Shown piece after piece: positions 43,301 through 55,636 of a DNA stretch of 64,000 bases. The notes below the pieces were generated by a model that was not told the origin of the DNA, searched no databases, and worked only from the letters and a program-made list of their open reading frames with translations. The first letter of the stretch is position 1. Each line of letters begins with the position of its first letter. The stretch is from Taxillus chinensis (Eukaryota; Streptophyta; Magnoliopsida; Santalales; Loranthaceae), in NCBI GenBank assembly GCA_023512835.1, contig CM042092.1, forward strand, positions 40,628,258 through 40,692,257, in the 5' to 3' direction. The position numbers and the translations under genes are program-made.

Positions 43301-44960
43301 GCTCTTTTCGCCCTTGTTCTTCAGTTGGTCCGCCTTTAGTCAACTGTTGGTCCTTCTTTTCTTGCACCTTTTCTTCTTCTTTATCAAATTTTCCTTGGTC
43401 ATCGACTTCCAAGGGTCCGCTTTGTTCTTCCGATATCGCCCTCTTCTTAGGCTCTTCGTTTCCTTCAATGCTTTCCCACTCCTTAAAGTGATAGCCTTGC
43501 AACTCTCCTTGGGGTTCACTTCGGTGTCACTTGGAAAAGATTTAGCTGAAACTCCTTGATTTGCATTCTATGCTATACTTACGAGCACTTTTCCATATTC
43601 TTCATTGAAGATTCCATGCTGCCTACCCTTTCCTCCAAATCACCCATCTTTCTTTTAGCTGTCTCATCCTCATTCAAATATGTTCTTCCTCTTTGTTGTT
43701 GAGGCCGAGGCCGTTCTTCTCGAATCCTGGAGGTGGATGTAAATAATTGTCGTAGCATACGGATTTTGCTTCATCCTTGGGGGCACATATTTATACCGAA
43801 CCGATGTATCTCCCCCCTCGGTTCGGTTCTTCTGATATGCCTGAGACTGTTGTTGGTTGTGATTGTACCCTTATTCTTGTTGTTGAGGATAATATTGCTG
43901 CTTCTGGTACAAGCCTTTCCCTCCAACATAATTTGCTTCTTCAGCTCCACTCCATCCTTGCTCAACTACTGGTGAGGCTTGTTGTGATCCTCCAACTTTA
44001 AGAGCCAACACTTCCATGCTTTTCACTAAAGCCTGGATCTAGTCTTGCATATCGTTGGAAGAACTGAAGCTATTTTCTCCTTTAGCCTTGAAGTCCGTAC
44101 ATTCGACCACTGCCAATCAACCAAAGACAGTCTCTCTAAGAGTTTAGCTGCAGCATTAGGCTCTAGATTCATTAAACATCCTCCAGTAGCTGCATTCACC
44201 TTATCTTGTGAGTGAGACTGAAGACCAGTGTAGAAAGATTCAATTTGAATCCATTGCGGTCTTCCATGGTCAGGGCATCTTCTTATCAAATCTTTAAAGC
44301 GCTCCCAAGCCTCATGAAGAGTCTCCATCTCATCTTACCCGAATTTGCTGATTTCCCCTCCGAAGTGGATCACCTTGGAAGGAGGAAAGTATTTAGACAT
44401 GAATTTAGTCTGCATCTCCTCCCAAGTATTTATTGAACCTCCCTGGTAAACTGTTAAACCACCCAAGAGCTCTATCCCTTAAGGAGAAAGGGAAAAGCCT
44501 TAGCTTTATTGCCTCTTCCGACACATTGTTGATCTTTCCTGGTGTCACACATCCGATAGAATCTCATCAAATGCTGGTGTGGATCATCCCTGTTGTTCCT
44601 CCAAAAGCGTTGTTGCTCACTATATTAATTAATGCCGGCTTCAGCTCAAAACTATTTGTTTGAACTCTTGTTTGCCTAATCCCGAATAATGGTCGACATC
44701 ATTGGTCTCGCGTAGTCTAAGAAGGTTCTGGGCATAAACCTATTACCCTCTTCTTTTGGATATTGGCCATTGTAATTGGCCCCTCCTTGCGGTGCACCAC
44801 CATCAGGCCTTAAATCGCCATCAATTCACCCCTGAATGCTCTAAGCCTTGCAATGCTTCTTGACCTCTCGTGTTGCTTCCCTAGCTGCCCTACGACGAGC
44901 TCGAACAACCTTTCAGGTTCCGATTAAATGGTATAAACTTCTCTCTTGGCATGCACAACT
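43301..44960 (-). pseudogene. Athila D gag, decayed
   Basis: 44026-44328 reads METLHEAWERFKDLIRRCPD, IESFYTGLQSHSQDKVNAAT and GGCLMNLEPNAAAKLLERLS, the Athila retrotransposon-gag core. Farther down, 43275-43502 is Lys/Glu-rich, and Gln/Tyr-rich stretches near 43800-43970 fit the Gag C-terminus. Many stops and frame changes are present. Confidence 0.82.
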
Positions 44961-45126
44961 AGGAATTCTCGCAAATACACTGTAATGTTCCTGTAAGAAA
45001 ACAAGAACACACCCAGCAGCTCCGAATAATTCAAAAATAAATAAAAACTAAAGAAAAATAAGCACCAAGATCAGAATTCAGACAATTTCATTCAATGTTG
45101 ATTTTCTAAAGCTAGTCAACCGTTAA

Positions 45127-45144
45127 ATCCCAACAACGACGCCA
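45127..45144 (-). other. Athila D primer-binding site (tRNA-Asp)
   Basis: TGGCGTCGTTGTTGGGAT on the minus strand; differs from the Athila C site by two C-to-T changes. Unlike C, the sequence beyond is ordinary internal sequence, not tRNA. Confidence 0.85.
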
Positions 45145-45147
45145 ATT

Positions 45148-46629
45148 TGATTGACAGATTTTAGCCTCTCTAAAGAGCTAGCTAATGTCGTTAAATCTCT
45201 CTTCAAGATAATAAATTCCCTAAGTTTGCACTAAAAGAATAGCAGCAAGCAAGGGGTCGAACCCACAAGGATTAGCCTAGTTTTCTAGTTCTTAAATCAA
45301 AACACCCAATTACTCTTGTTCTATAAAATGTCTTGGCAAAAAGTTCTCTTTTTTAAACTAAAGATCTAATTTTTATGTGGTTTTCTAAAATATCAAAGAT
45401 AGCAGAATTGATTTTAAGGTTAAAACTCAAAGATTAAAGGCATCTAGGATCACAATTTCACCTCCCTACGCTGTTTCTACTGATTTTAAGGTTCTTGGGA
45501 ATATTTAAATGATAGCATGCTATACATGAGCCAAGGTTTTGGAAATGGTCATTGACAGACCTTCTAAGTGTTGTTTGCCTGAATGGTCATCAAAGCAGCA
45601 ACAAACAAAGCCTAATTATCATACTCATGATAGGATAATGGTCACACCAATCACAAATATGTTATAAACCAAAGATCAGCCTCGGACTAAGGCTAAGAAA
45701 ACCCGGTGTACACCCCGAGATATTAAAAGATGAAGAACAGATTCATAAAACATGCAATCTCAATTAAACAAACCCAATATTCAAATAATCGGTTTAACAA
45801 CTTAGGGGGCTACATTGCTCCCCTAGATTAAAAGACTACTCACGCATGATTACAAGCTAACACAAGCAGGAAAAACTCAACATCTTCTTCTAATCACCCA
45901 CGCAGCAGAGCTTCAATCCAAGTTTCCAAAATCACGGCTGCTCCCTAGGTTTCCTCCCAAAACATGAAGCCTCCAACGTGTTGTGAAAAACCCCTCCCTT
46001 CCAAGGACGTGAAGACCTCCTTTTATAGTCCTGGATAGGCCTGAATGCTTGTATTATAAAGTGTGCCCTAGCCCATCTATCACAACTTATCAAAACGACG
46101 TATTTTTGATAAGTGACACTTCCAACATTAAAATCTCTCAATCTAAGCATAATATGAACAAGGTCCTTTAGGAAAGAATGATCAGCATAACAAAATGACT
46201 GAATCGGTGCAAAAATATGGCTGCACGTCAATTTGAACGTCATATACCCAATTGGCGTGCACTGCAAATTAGGTGAAATTCTTCCCCAAGCTTCCTTGCA
46301 TCATGTAGAAGGCTGGTATGCGATAATATGCTTGCACACCAATTGGTCCAATTGGCGTCCAAGGCCTTTGGCTCTTAAACTTCTGTGGAAGATAGAGGAC
46401 ATCATTCTAAGAAACTTTAGTTCGCACACCAATTCATTTGAGGCCATTTACTTGGTCAAAATTAATCTCCAAAACCTGACAAAATAGCCTAAAAGCGCAT
46501 GTATATGCAAATAGCATCTTCCTAGGGGTTAGAGCAAATATAAATGAAATATAATACAATAAGGTTCTAATCATGCTCTTAAACACCCCTAAATAGGAAA
46601 TAGAATAATGGCATAAATGCACATTATCA
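45148..46629 (-). repeat. Athila D 5' LTR (1482 bp)
   Basis: On the minus strand from TGATAATGTGCATTTATGCC at 46629 to CTGTCAATCA at 45148. Palindrome at 46089-46110 (one arm has a change) and TATAAAA (minus) at 46021-46027. The U3 module matching the chromovirus LTRs spans about 46085-46430. Confidence 0.88.
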
Positions 46630-48956
46630 AAGGCAACCAGCATAAAGTGCGGCGATAGAATTTGGTACAGAATGAGGACAGTTGAAAGGTTCTTCCATGG
46701 TTTGCTGTCCTTAGCGTTCCGTCGATGAAGGTCCTGGATAAAGGGTACTTCAAGAAGATATCCTTCAGACCAACAAGGCATAATATCAAATGTATGTCCA
46801 TCCTTGTAGAGGGATGGAAACAACCGCATCTCCATCTTAACTACTCGAGAGAAGTTTTCTATGTCTTCTGTGGTGAATAGGCCCTTCTCGGAACAGAGTC
46901 TTAATGTCCTTAGGAGAGAAGGGGTATAGGTCAGAAAGACATCTTCTCTTGGCATTGGATGTGGCATACTTAGACATTTCAAGAAAAACATTTCCATCCG
47001 CATCAAGTGGATCACTATCCGCATATGATGGGAGGAAGGTGTCATCCGCTGATAGAGAGGTGGAAGGAGGAGCTACACTGGAGGGGCTAGGCTGAGAGAA
47101 ACGGCTGCGTTTGGGAATGGTAACTCCCGGAAGTGGATGCAGTGAAGATGCAGGCCACTTCTCAGCATGCGCGGAGGAAGATGCAGGAAGATCAGACACG
47201 TTCTCCCCCGGTTTGGCAAATCGCTAGGGTGCAGTAGGGGGACGAGCCATTGTGTGCACCAAGTCCGCGAAAGAAGTTGATAGAAAATGAACGGACGAGG
47301 CGATGAGATCCATCTTTCGCTCGGTGGAAGTGGAGGAGTCAACCAGGGCGAGAGAGGAGTTGGGCGCCTAACGCATCAACCTTGGTCGGGATAGCAGAGA
47401 TTTGGGCGCTATGGACTTGGGCGTGGCGGTCTAGTCGAGTGGAGAGCACGGCGGCGGAGTGGACCGTGCCAAACGAGGCACGTCCAAGCGCTAACTCCGG
47501 GGCATTGGAGGACTCCCCCGCAGAAATGGGTGCAAGCGTCCGCCGGGCGGAGGAGTCGGCAGGAGTAGAAGGGGCGTCGGCAACAGCAGTAGGGGCATCC
47601 AGAGCAGCGAGCCACTTTGACAAAAGAGGTCAACGATGGGGATATCGGCGGCAGGAGAGGCAGGCCGAGCCTCAGTAGGAGAAGGAACTCGTGCGTCATG
47701 AGCCGGGCCGGAGGAAACAGTAAAGGGAACATCCGGAATATGGGCTGGTGTGATGAAGCCGTGGTCCAGATTCTAGACGATCATTTCCTCCGAGGTGTGC
47801 ATGTGTTTGGCATAAAACACCTTGATGTTGTGGTTAGGGACGGAGGCGGTGCGGGCGAGACTAAAACGAAACCAGAGATCCGTTAAGGTGTCAGTGGAGA
47901 GATGGGCTAGGTAATCACGAGGTTAAGGTACGGGAGGTAATGGTGCTTCTGGAGGAGAGGGAGGAATAGTTGTCAAAGCCGTAGCAACGACAGCATCAAC
48001 AGTAGCAGCAACAGTAGGTGAGTCAGGTGTGGGGACATCAGGGGGAGTAGATGCTGGAGAGTCAGCTAGATGAGGACTTAGTTGAGAGGGCCCCGCAACC
48101 TCAGATGGGTCGGCACGGACGCTGTGCTGAGAGGCTCAGGAGATGGACAGGGCAGCAACAAACCGAATCTGAGGGGATCGGTGAGCAGAGCTAACCGGGA
48201 GTATGGTCTGTCGGCTGGCTCACCAACCGAACTACAATGTTATTCCGATGTGGGAAGAAGGCGGAGAGCAGCGAAGGTCGGCGAGCCGTCATGGTCCCGT
48301 CAGGCGTAAGGTGGCGAGAGATAGTAGGCCTGGGGGAAAGGGATAGTGCCAGTTCCATTAAAATGAGACGGATGCAAATGCCGGAAGACCATGCTAAGGA
48401 TCCGCCCAAAAGATTGGTTCTTGGGCCCGTTCTTCGACAATCGGAACAGGGAATGTCCCCTAATCCATCAGGAGACCTTCGAAGACTCCGTACATGGCTA
48501 GTAGATGGTCATACGGAATAGAGTCTAGAGTGGAGGTGCGAGCCAGAAGACATCGGTTAAGTATGGTCGCTATACACCGGTAGCGACCTTGGAAGGACTT
48601 CACCTTCTATTCCTTCCCTTTGTAAGTGCAGCCCATGGAAGCTACCATTGATTCTGGGTCTGGACATTGAGGTTCACCAGGGGGTAGGTTGAGAGTGGCA
48701 CGGAGGACGGCGAGGGTGATGACAATGGATTCACCCCGAACATTAGAAAGGATGGAATCGGTGGTGCGGCGGATGCGCTGGTAGAACTTGGTGATGTCAT
48801 CGATGAGAAGATCGACAGGGTTGGAAACCAGTTCGGAATGTGGGAAGCTTCCAAAAGGGGGCGTAGTTCGAAAAACCAAGATGGAGGATCGGAAATTGCA
48901 GGCCAATCGACCAAATGACCGGGGTTTACGCCAGAAAGAGAGAGCTTGGGTGCCAT
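46630..48956 (-). pseudogene. Env-like / gag-like ORF of copia F, broken and cut by Athila D
   Basis: Minus-strand coding remains downstream of the copia F pol. The ATG at 48956 starts MAPKLSLSGVNPGHLVDWPA. 48607-48906 has FYQRIRRTTDSILSNVRGES and LRATLNLPPGEPQCP, and the 48450-48590 region has LLAMYGVFEGLL, together resembling the putative plant transposon protein domain found in retroelement third ORFs. A Pro/Ser/Ala-rich middle with heptad-like STRLDRHAQVHSAQISAIPT follows, then 46640-47045. Position fits a Sirevirus env-like ORF, but assignment is inference. Stops break it repeatedly. Confidence 0.5.
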
Positions 48957-49984
48957 TCGAGGTAGAGGAGAGGGCTAAGGAATGAGGAAGGTGGGTCTTA
49001 GAGATCTAAAGAGCGACAAAGTTTTAGGGATTTGGAAATGTAAACCGGCGCTTCGTGAAAATCCAATATATATAAAATCGAGTCCGTGGTTGCCAACGGA
49101 TCTTGGGATTAAGCGAGATGAATAATGATCCGCCCGACAAGCTGATGTCATTTATCTTAAGACATGAGCGCCTCCGGATATAAAAATGACGTGGAGGCCG
49201 CAAAGTCAAGTAATCATAGCAGCTATAGGCCTTCTTCCTGGAAATTGCTTGTCTCGAGACTTGCAATTAAAATGGCCCATCATTATTCCTCCTCAAAAAC
49301 ACACGATAAAACTTGAGTATTTCAAGAGTCTGGAGGAAATGAACCGATGATCATCCGGATTAAAAAGTAATCCGTAGAGGTATATCCGGATGAGCAACAA
49401 AGTGTGTTAGAGAGAGAGTGATTCCTTTCCTGTCTTAAAGTTGAAGAAAGATGAATTACCACAACACTTCAAATCCGAGACTTCAAGCAAGATAGATCAG
49501 TGAAAGTGCAAAGTGAATCGGAACCTGTAGCTGCATGAAGATAAACTAAAAGGAACACAGAGCTTTGATAGGATGGGATTAGTACGGATGTAAACAAATA
49601 TGAAAAAGTAGCATAATCCGAACTAATGAAAAGGTAGAACTCATGCATTGAAAATGAATGCTAGACATATACAAACGAATGACTGAATCAACCGGTACTG
49701 AAAAATAAGCATGTGTCGATTAGAAACATATAAGTTCACATTGGCCAACATAGTGAAACCGCCATGCTTGAACATTATAGCCAAGATAAATGAACTATAT
49801 ATGAGTTACTCGATTAAGATTAATGAGTGAGAATGGAAGAAAGAACACATGCCAGATGTTATCAATTGATTATCCGATTAGATGCACGTTGAAGAAATAA
49901 AAACATCCAAACATGCCACAAAGCCGATTCAACAATGTATGTCCAGTCGGATCCGGAAGTGAGAAGTAAGAGGGAGGAGCATTC
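48957..49984 (-). other. Non-coding sequence of copia F 3' region
   Basis: No coding match. 48960-49030 (minus) is a C/T-rich leader directly before the env-like ATG. The rest is AT-rich without clear repeats. A 3' LTR could begin here, but no LTR terminus matching copia G was found. Confidence 0.4.
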
Positions 49985-50180
49985 AAAACATATTGGGGGT
50001 TATTCTGAAATAATAAATAAAGCTTTTGCTCCCCCGTAGATCATGCAATCCTCTCGTAATGAACTCCCCCTCGGATAGACAGTCGAGAAAGAGGTCACAA
50101 GACATATAAGGGGGGGGTATTACTTGAATAATTAATAAGCATTTTCTCCCCCTTAGATCTTGTAATCCTCTCGATGACAT
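49985..50180 (-). repeat. Duplicated polypurine-tract region
   Basis: Two related units about 117 bp apart (49991-50061 and 50108-50177), each with GGGGGAG inside TGATCTACGGGGGAGCAAAA or AAGATCTAAGGGGGAGAAAA on the minus strand. A third GAGGGGGAGTTC lies between them near 50065. Multiple PPTs before the 3' LTR are a known Sirevirus trait. Confidence 0.7.
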
Positions 50181-50604
50181 TTCCAGCTAAATGATTTAGA
50201 TTTTGAGAAGTATCTTGTCTATCCTTTCGAACTTTTACTTGAGGTGAACAGGACTTCCACTGTGATTTCATCCACCAATATTCTCGAGCTAACCCATTTC
50301 ATTTCTTAAACTAGACATGTTAATAGTGTAATCAATATGGGACAACATTGGTCATGAGGTGATACATGAAAGTATGAATCATGAATTCCAAGGAAGAGTA
50401 TACTCATATAATGTTAATTATGTCACTTAACACCTTGATCAGGGAATAGAAGCATCCTCCCATGTGGAGATATGAGAAGATAAGCAGAACAAATGCATAT
50501 TAGTAGCAAGCATGATCAACATGAAGTATAGTAAGTGTCTAACTCTCATTACGAATCACGATGCATGTCCTGAAGAAATACTGGTGGAGTGATAAATTAG
50601 AAAC
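50181..50604 (-). other. Non-coding spacer after copia F RNase H
   Basis: AT-rich sequence between the pol stop and the PPT region. Nothing else recognised. Confidence 0.5.
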
Positions 50605-51366
50605 TATGCAGACAAGTCAAGCATACCTAATTTGAGGAGTAGTTCGGAAAATCTTGCATCCAGTAGGGGCTTGGTGAGTATATCCGCAAGTTGATCATCC
50701 GTGCGTAGCAACATGTTCAAGAGATATATGCCTTTTGAGAACATGATCTCGGATGAAGTAAGACCTGACTTCAATGTGCTCGGTCTTTGGGTGCATAACT
50801 GGATTATTGCTGATAACAATCGCACTAGTATGTTGCAGTATAGTGGAACAGATGTCATGTTGAACCCGTAGCCAGTAAGTTAACTTTGCATCCAGAGTAG
50901 CTATGCGCAAGAACTCCCAACGACTATATATTCCGCCTCGGCGGTAGAAGTTGATACGGAATTTTGCTTCTTAATGAACCATGAAATCAATTTGCTTCCA
51001 AGAAACCGACAAGTGCCGCTAGTACTCTTCCTGTCAATGCTACACCCAGAAAAATCAGCATCGGAATATCCTGGATAAAGAGAAGTTGGACTCCTTTGGA
51101 TACCAAAGTCCCAAATTCATGTCCCTTTGAGATATCGCAATATCCGTTTCACATGTAGCATGTGTTACTCTTTGGGATTCGCCTGATATTTTGCGCAAGT
51201 GCAAGTTGCAAACATTCTATCCAGGCGACTTGTTGTGAGATACAACAATGAACCAATCATCCCTTTGTATTCGGTCACATTTACCGATTCTTCGTTAAGA
51301 TCAGGATCAAGTTTGGCTCGAGCTTGGCATGGGAGTTTTCACGGGAGTAGAGTTTTGCATCCCAAA
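50605..51366 (-). pseudogene. Copia F RT end and RNase H, broken
   Basis: The minus frame at 50604-50858 ends TDDQLADILTKPLLDARFSE and LLLKLGMLDLSA, the classic copia RNase H C-terminus. 50695-50910 has ILQHTSAIVISNNPVMHPKT and EHIEVRSYFIRDHV in another frame. 51300-51366 begins with the STPVKTPM-like stretch that follows RT. Several frameshifts disable it. Confidence 0.87.
51362..51366. repeat. Target-site duplication of A2, left copy
   Basis: CCAAA, repeated exactly at 60437-60441. Removing A2 and one copy restores an open copia F frame at LIKKFG. Confidence 0.93.
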
Positions 51367-53176
51367 TGTAAGGACCCGTACCTTGAGTTAGTCGGTTTTG
51401 CCTCCTGAGTAGAGTTTTTCTAGATTTTGACCTAGTAAATGGACTCCAACGAATTCACGTGCAAAAGGAAAGATGCTTAGAATGATGTCTTCTATCTACC
51501 ACGAAGTTTTAGGCCAAATGGACATGTATGTGAGGTGCACGTGATATGGGTCCAATTCACGTGCAAGTGTGGTTGTCTTCTAAATGATGCAAGGAGGCTA
51601 GGGGTGAAGTTTGAGAGCATTTGGAGTTCATATGGAGTTGCACGTGAATTGGGAATTCACGTTCAAATTGGCGTGCAAGCATATTTTTGCATGGTTCCCT
51701 TGGTTTTGACATTCTAAGGAACTTTCTCCAAAGGACCATGTTGAAATTCCGAGTATCTTGGCCCTTATGGGTGCGGATAGGTGCTAACTTGTGTGATCAA
51801 AACTACGTCGTTTTGATCCTGAGTTTCACTTAATCAAAACTACGTCGTTTTGATAGTGGGAGGCCTATATAAGGATGAGGAGAATCCTTGTTCTAGGGTT
51901 AGGGGGTTTTTCACCCACTGCGGCCGTCATGGAGAGAGAGAGAGCTAGAGAGAGGGAAAGGGGGAGAACTGGCTGGTTCTTTGCCGGAGCATCTTGCGTG
52001 GGGAGGACGGCATCTAACACGGGAGCAAGGAGGATCTTCTTTAAGGTAGGGGTTCTGTCTTCTTGTACCTAATCCGGGGGTTAGGCCCTGTGGTGAATAA
52101 GCCAGGTTGGATATCGTTCTTGTTATTATATTATTTATATGTAAATTCATATAGGTGTGATCTCCTATATGAATGTTGGCCTTCAATGGCGTGTTGTTTG
52201 GATATATGTATATATGCTGCAAGTGTTTGAAATTATGCCTGTGAGGCCGTGCATATTATGTGTTTGAGGTAATGCCTGTGAGGCCACGCACGCCAAGTGT
52301 TTGAAATTATGCCTGTGAAACCGTGCATATTATGTGTGAGATTATATACTGGTGGCTGGGTTTATGAGCTGGTGAATATATGCATGCTAAGTGTTCGATG
52401 TTATTCCTGTGTGACTAAGCATACTAAATCTTTGATGTTATGCCTGTATGGCCATGTGTCTTGCGTGTTTGCTTGAAACCCGGTGGTTGTGGAAGCCCGG
52501 GACTGTTTTGTGGAACCCGGTGGCTGTGGAAGCCTGGGACTGTTTTGTGGAACCCGGTGGTTGTGGAAGCCCGAGATCGTTTTGTGGAACCCGGTGGCTG
52601 TGGAAGCCCGGGGCTGTTCTTGAAACCCGGTGGTGTGGAAGCCCGGGACTGTCTTGAAAACCCGGTGGTCGTGGAAGCCCGAGAGTGTTTATGTACCGGC
52701 CCATGTATGATTGTGTTTCTTTGTTAAAACCTGTAACTATATCTGGTGGAATAATTGTATCACGACACAACACTTGTACACAAGGCATGTAGATATTAGG
52801 TGCATGGGATGGGTTAGGGAGACATGATCCCCTGCGAGGCTGTGGTTGCTCACCCCTCCTACCATGTTGTTTTCTTTACAGGAACCTACAGGCGTTAGGT
52901 GGGACCCCAAGGTGGAAGACCTTATTTACTTTATTGTTTATGTTATTTTTATTATGGGACCTGATGTAACCCCAATGGGGATGGATTGAAAAGAGGACTT
53001 TGTATTAAAGACCGATTTGGTTTGTGGACTGCTTGATGGACTTTATTTTTCTTGAATGTGTTGTGAATGTTTAAAATGTTCAATTCTTGATTTGTATCCT
53101 AACCCCTTTGCCCTCCGTGTGGGTAAAAGGGGAGTCACGCACCGGTTTCCTCGGGTTGGAAATCCGGGGCGTGACA
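51367..53176 (+). repeat. A2 5' LTR (1810 bp)
   Basis: TGTAAGGACCCG...GGGGCGTGACA. Twin palindromes 51796-51817 and 51833-51854, TATATAA 51866-51872, putative intron 52046-52881, six-unit minisatellite 52476-52683. Longer than its partner by 76 bp. Confidence 0.92.
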
Positions 53177-53179
53177 ATA

Positions 53180-53190
53180 TGATATCGAGC
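53180..53190 (+). other. A2 primer-binding site, mutated
   Basis: TGATATCGAGC; relative to A1 (TGGTATCGAGC) one more base is changed, so pairing to tRNA-iMet is weakened. Confidence 0.7.
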
Positions 53191-53619
53191 ATGGTCTAGT
53201 TGGCCTAGGGTAGTGGGCGGACTTGGTTATCTTGAGTCCTTTGGAGGAGCCTGGAGGGACATGCCTGATCAACATGGTCCTCTTTGAGCCTCCAAGGTGT
53301 ACTTAGGGTAGTCCGGTCTTGTGGTAGGATTTGCATGCATTGGCATTAGGGCACTAGTTGCATTTCTTTGTGAATGTATGCTAAAGCGTGGACAAAATCA
53401 TATGATTATGTGTGAACCGTGCAACTACTGAAAAAAAAAAAATTTGGAATGCCTTGGGTATGACTACAATGTGGTATCTTGTGTACAATATTGATTGATG
53501 CAATGGTTACAATGTGTGTGACGCCATGTACGGCTTGACTTGATAATGGGGTAGAGGTAGTCAACTTGTTAGTAGTCGAACGCGTTCGACGTTTGTGCTT
53601 CTTACTTCATGTAGTAAGA
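53191..53619 (+). other. A2 leader, non-coding
   Basis: Conserved with the A1 leader. A poly(A) run at 53431-53441 is specific to A2. Confidence 0.6.
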
Positions 53620-54740
53620 ATGCCACCAAGGAGAGTGACACGTGCGTCCGGGGCGATGGGCGATGAGTCATCTGCCCATGAGGGTCCGGGTGCGGGACCA
53701 TCCGTTGGAGGGCATGCGTTGTTACCGGCACAGCTACAAGAAGGCATCCGGCTGGAGGTACGAGAGCTACGGGAGGGACTCCGGCAGGACGTTCGGGAGG
53801 AGGTGCGCCGTGAGATGGCGACACGGCCAGGTGGTGCCACCACCACCACCAGATAGGAGGGCTGCCTCGTGAGCGTGAGAGTTCGCTGGGTGGTGCACCG
53901 ACCCGTGCGAGAGGATGACGTGGTGACACGGTTCCGAAAGGAACAACCTCCGCGATTTAAGGGGGGAGAAGATCCTGTGGTAGGCGAGCGGTGGTTGAGG
54001 CAGATTGAGCTTGTGTTCTCCTTTCTCCTGCCCCGGGAGGAGGATAAGGTGCGGCCCGGCAATTCGGCAGTGGAGGGGGGATGCTTTGGAGTGGTGGACG
54101 AGTGTAGCGGGGAGCCGTGCGGTGCAACTCATGTTCTGGGAGGAATTCTTGCAACTCTTTCATGATGAGTTCTTCCCAGAATCAGTGAGATGGCGGGAAG
54201 AGGGAGGAATTTGGCAGCCTGAAGCAAGGATCAAAGACGGTGCCCGAGTATGAGCGGGAGTTCCGGAGCCTGAGTAGGTTTGCCCCCGAGACGGTGGCAA
54301 AAGAGGACCTGAAGGCCCACAAGTTCACTCTGGGTCTTAGGCCAGCCCTTAGGGAGAGGGTGGCGATTCTACGCTTGAGGACCTAGCGCCGAGGCCGTGG
54401 AGACGGCCCGTATACCGAGAGAGAAGGCTGGATGGTGGGAGGCAGGCCCATCAGGGTCGCCAGTTGCAGAGTGGGCCTGATCGAGATGCAGGGTCCAAGA
54501 GGCTCAAGACGGAGGAGAGGGATAGCAGTTCCTTCCGCAGCAGGGGACAGACATTGGTGAACCCAGGGAGGTCTAGCTTTGGCGGTGGCAGACAGGCGGT
54601 CCAGCAGGGGGTCTCCCCGGCGGTTGTTGCTGGCGTGGGGAGCAAGGCCACTTGAGAAAGGAGTGTCCAAAGAGGGACCGGAAATGCCATAGATGTGGAC
54701 GAGAGGGCCATCTTGAGCCGGGTTTGCCGGAGTGGCAACA
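53620..54740 (+). pseudogene. A2 gag, frameshifted
   Basis: The ATG at 53620 reads MPPRRVTRASGA and stays open to 53856 through a helical stretch (LQEGIRLEVRELREGLRQDV) that A1 has lost by frameshift. The gag core at 53947-54200 has GERWLRQIELVFSFLLPREE and MFWEEFLQLFHDEF. Knuckles at 54620-54735 are degraded: the first lacks its CFSC start and the second, CHRCGREGH, runs into an indel before its last Cys. Confidence 0.87.
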
Positions 54741-55636
54741 GGGGAGTTGGAGGCATGACATCCAGCACAAGGAGTGATGCCAGTTTTCGTGCACCAGCAG
54801 AGAGACCAGCTCGTCAGTGGCCGGCTAGTCAGGCAGGATCGAATCAGACCCGACCTCAGGGGAGGCCGGAGCGACAGCAGACTGAAGCTGGAGGCAGCCT
54901 TGGCGGGAAGCGCCCAGTGAGTGAGCCGACCAGTGGCACGGGCCAAGGGAGGGTGTTTGCGCTGGAAGCGACGTACCAGGAGGAGGCTAAGCTACCACCC
55001 CCACCAGCTAAGGGTGGAGCAGGACCATCGGCGGTTAGAGGTACCCTCTTGATCTCCCGTACATTAGCTTCTGTTCTTTTCGATACGGGTGCATCATGTT
55101 CGTTTGTTGCTGAGCTTGTAATAGACGGCTTGGGGTTAGCTTGTGTGGAGGCCGCGAGGCCCCTAGTTGTGGAGTCTCCGGTAGGAGGCATGCTTGAGGT
55201 ACGGCGAGTGTGTCGTGACTGTGTGTTAACCATAGGCGAGGTGGAGCTGAGTTTTGACTTGCATGTGATGCCTTTGAGAACGTTTGACCTGATCTTGGGT
55301 ATGGATTGGCTTATGGCTTTCCAGGCCAAGATAGATTGTTATCGGCGGCGTGTGACCTTCGTGACACCTGCGGGTACCTCTTGCACCCTGCAGGGGGAGT
55401 GGGATTGTGAGGCGAGTCGGGCCGGGCCAGTGTTGGATCGGTGGGGTGCCATTACCCACAGGTTAGCAGCCCTGACCTTTCTTGCGAGGAGGGTAAGGTG
55501 GAAAAGAGGGTGTGGCCCGCTTGTTGTGGACCAATTTCGGGATGTTTTTCCTGAGCGGTTGAGGAGTTTGCCACCTAAGAGGAGTGTGGAGTTCACCATT
55601 GAGTTGGTGCGGGGACGGGTCCGATTTCCCAAGTAG
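54695..55636 (+). pseudogene. A2 Gag-Pol linker, protease and start of RT (313-codon open segment)
   Basis: The longest open reading segment of this family here. It starts just after the knuckle, passes a Gln/Pro/Gly-rich linker, then the protease: VLFDTGASCSFVAELVIDGL with the active-site Asp at residue 130, the flap region and RTFDLILGMDWLMAFQAKID around residue 195. It ends VDQFRDVFPERLRSLPP and VEFTIELV at the RT start. The TAG stop at 55634 follows a local one-base loss; the RT frame continues in another register. Confidence 0.88.

Larger units (their letters stand above)
32019..46629 (-). mobile_element. Athila-type element D, interrupted and 3'-truncated
   Basis: Minus-strand Ty3/gypsy Athila element: 5' LTR 45148-46629, tRNA-Asp PBS, gag, protease remnant, RT, RNase H and the start of the integrase. 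Solo LTR S2 (32060-40536) splits the integrase. It ends at 32018 against LTR X, so the integrase core, any env-like region and the 3' LTR are gone, unless fragment I is that LTR. Confidence 0.85.

Noticed and set aside
25723..46634. Athila D with fragment I as a clean 3' LTR of one insertion
   Set aside because: The outer flanks GACGT and AAGGC do not match and the host sequences differ (gypsy E and copia F env-like), so a single insertion is not supported.
47382..48521. Plus-strand ORFs (98, 89, 75 and 94 codons)
   Set aside because: They are antisense shadows of the minus-strand env-like coding remains.
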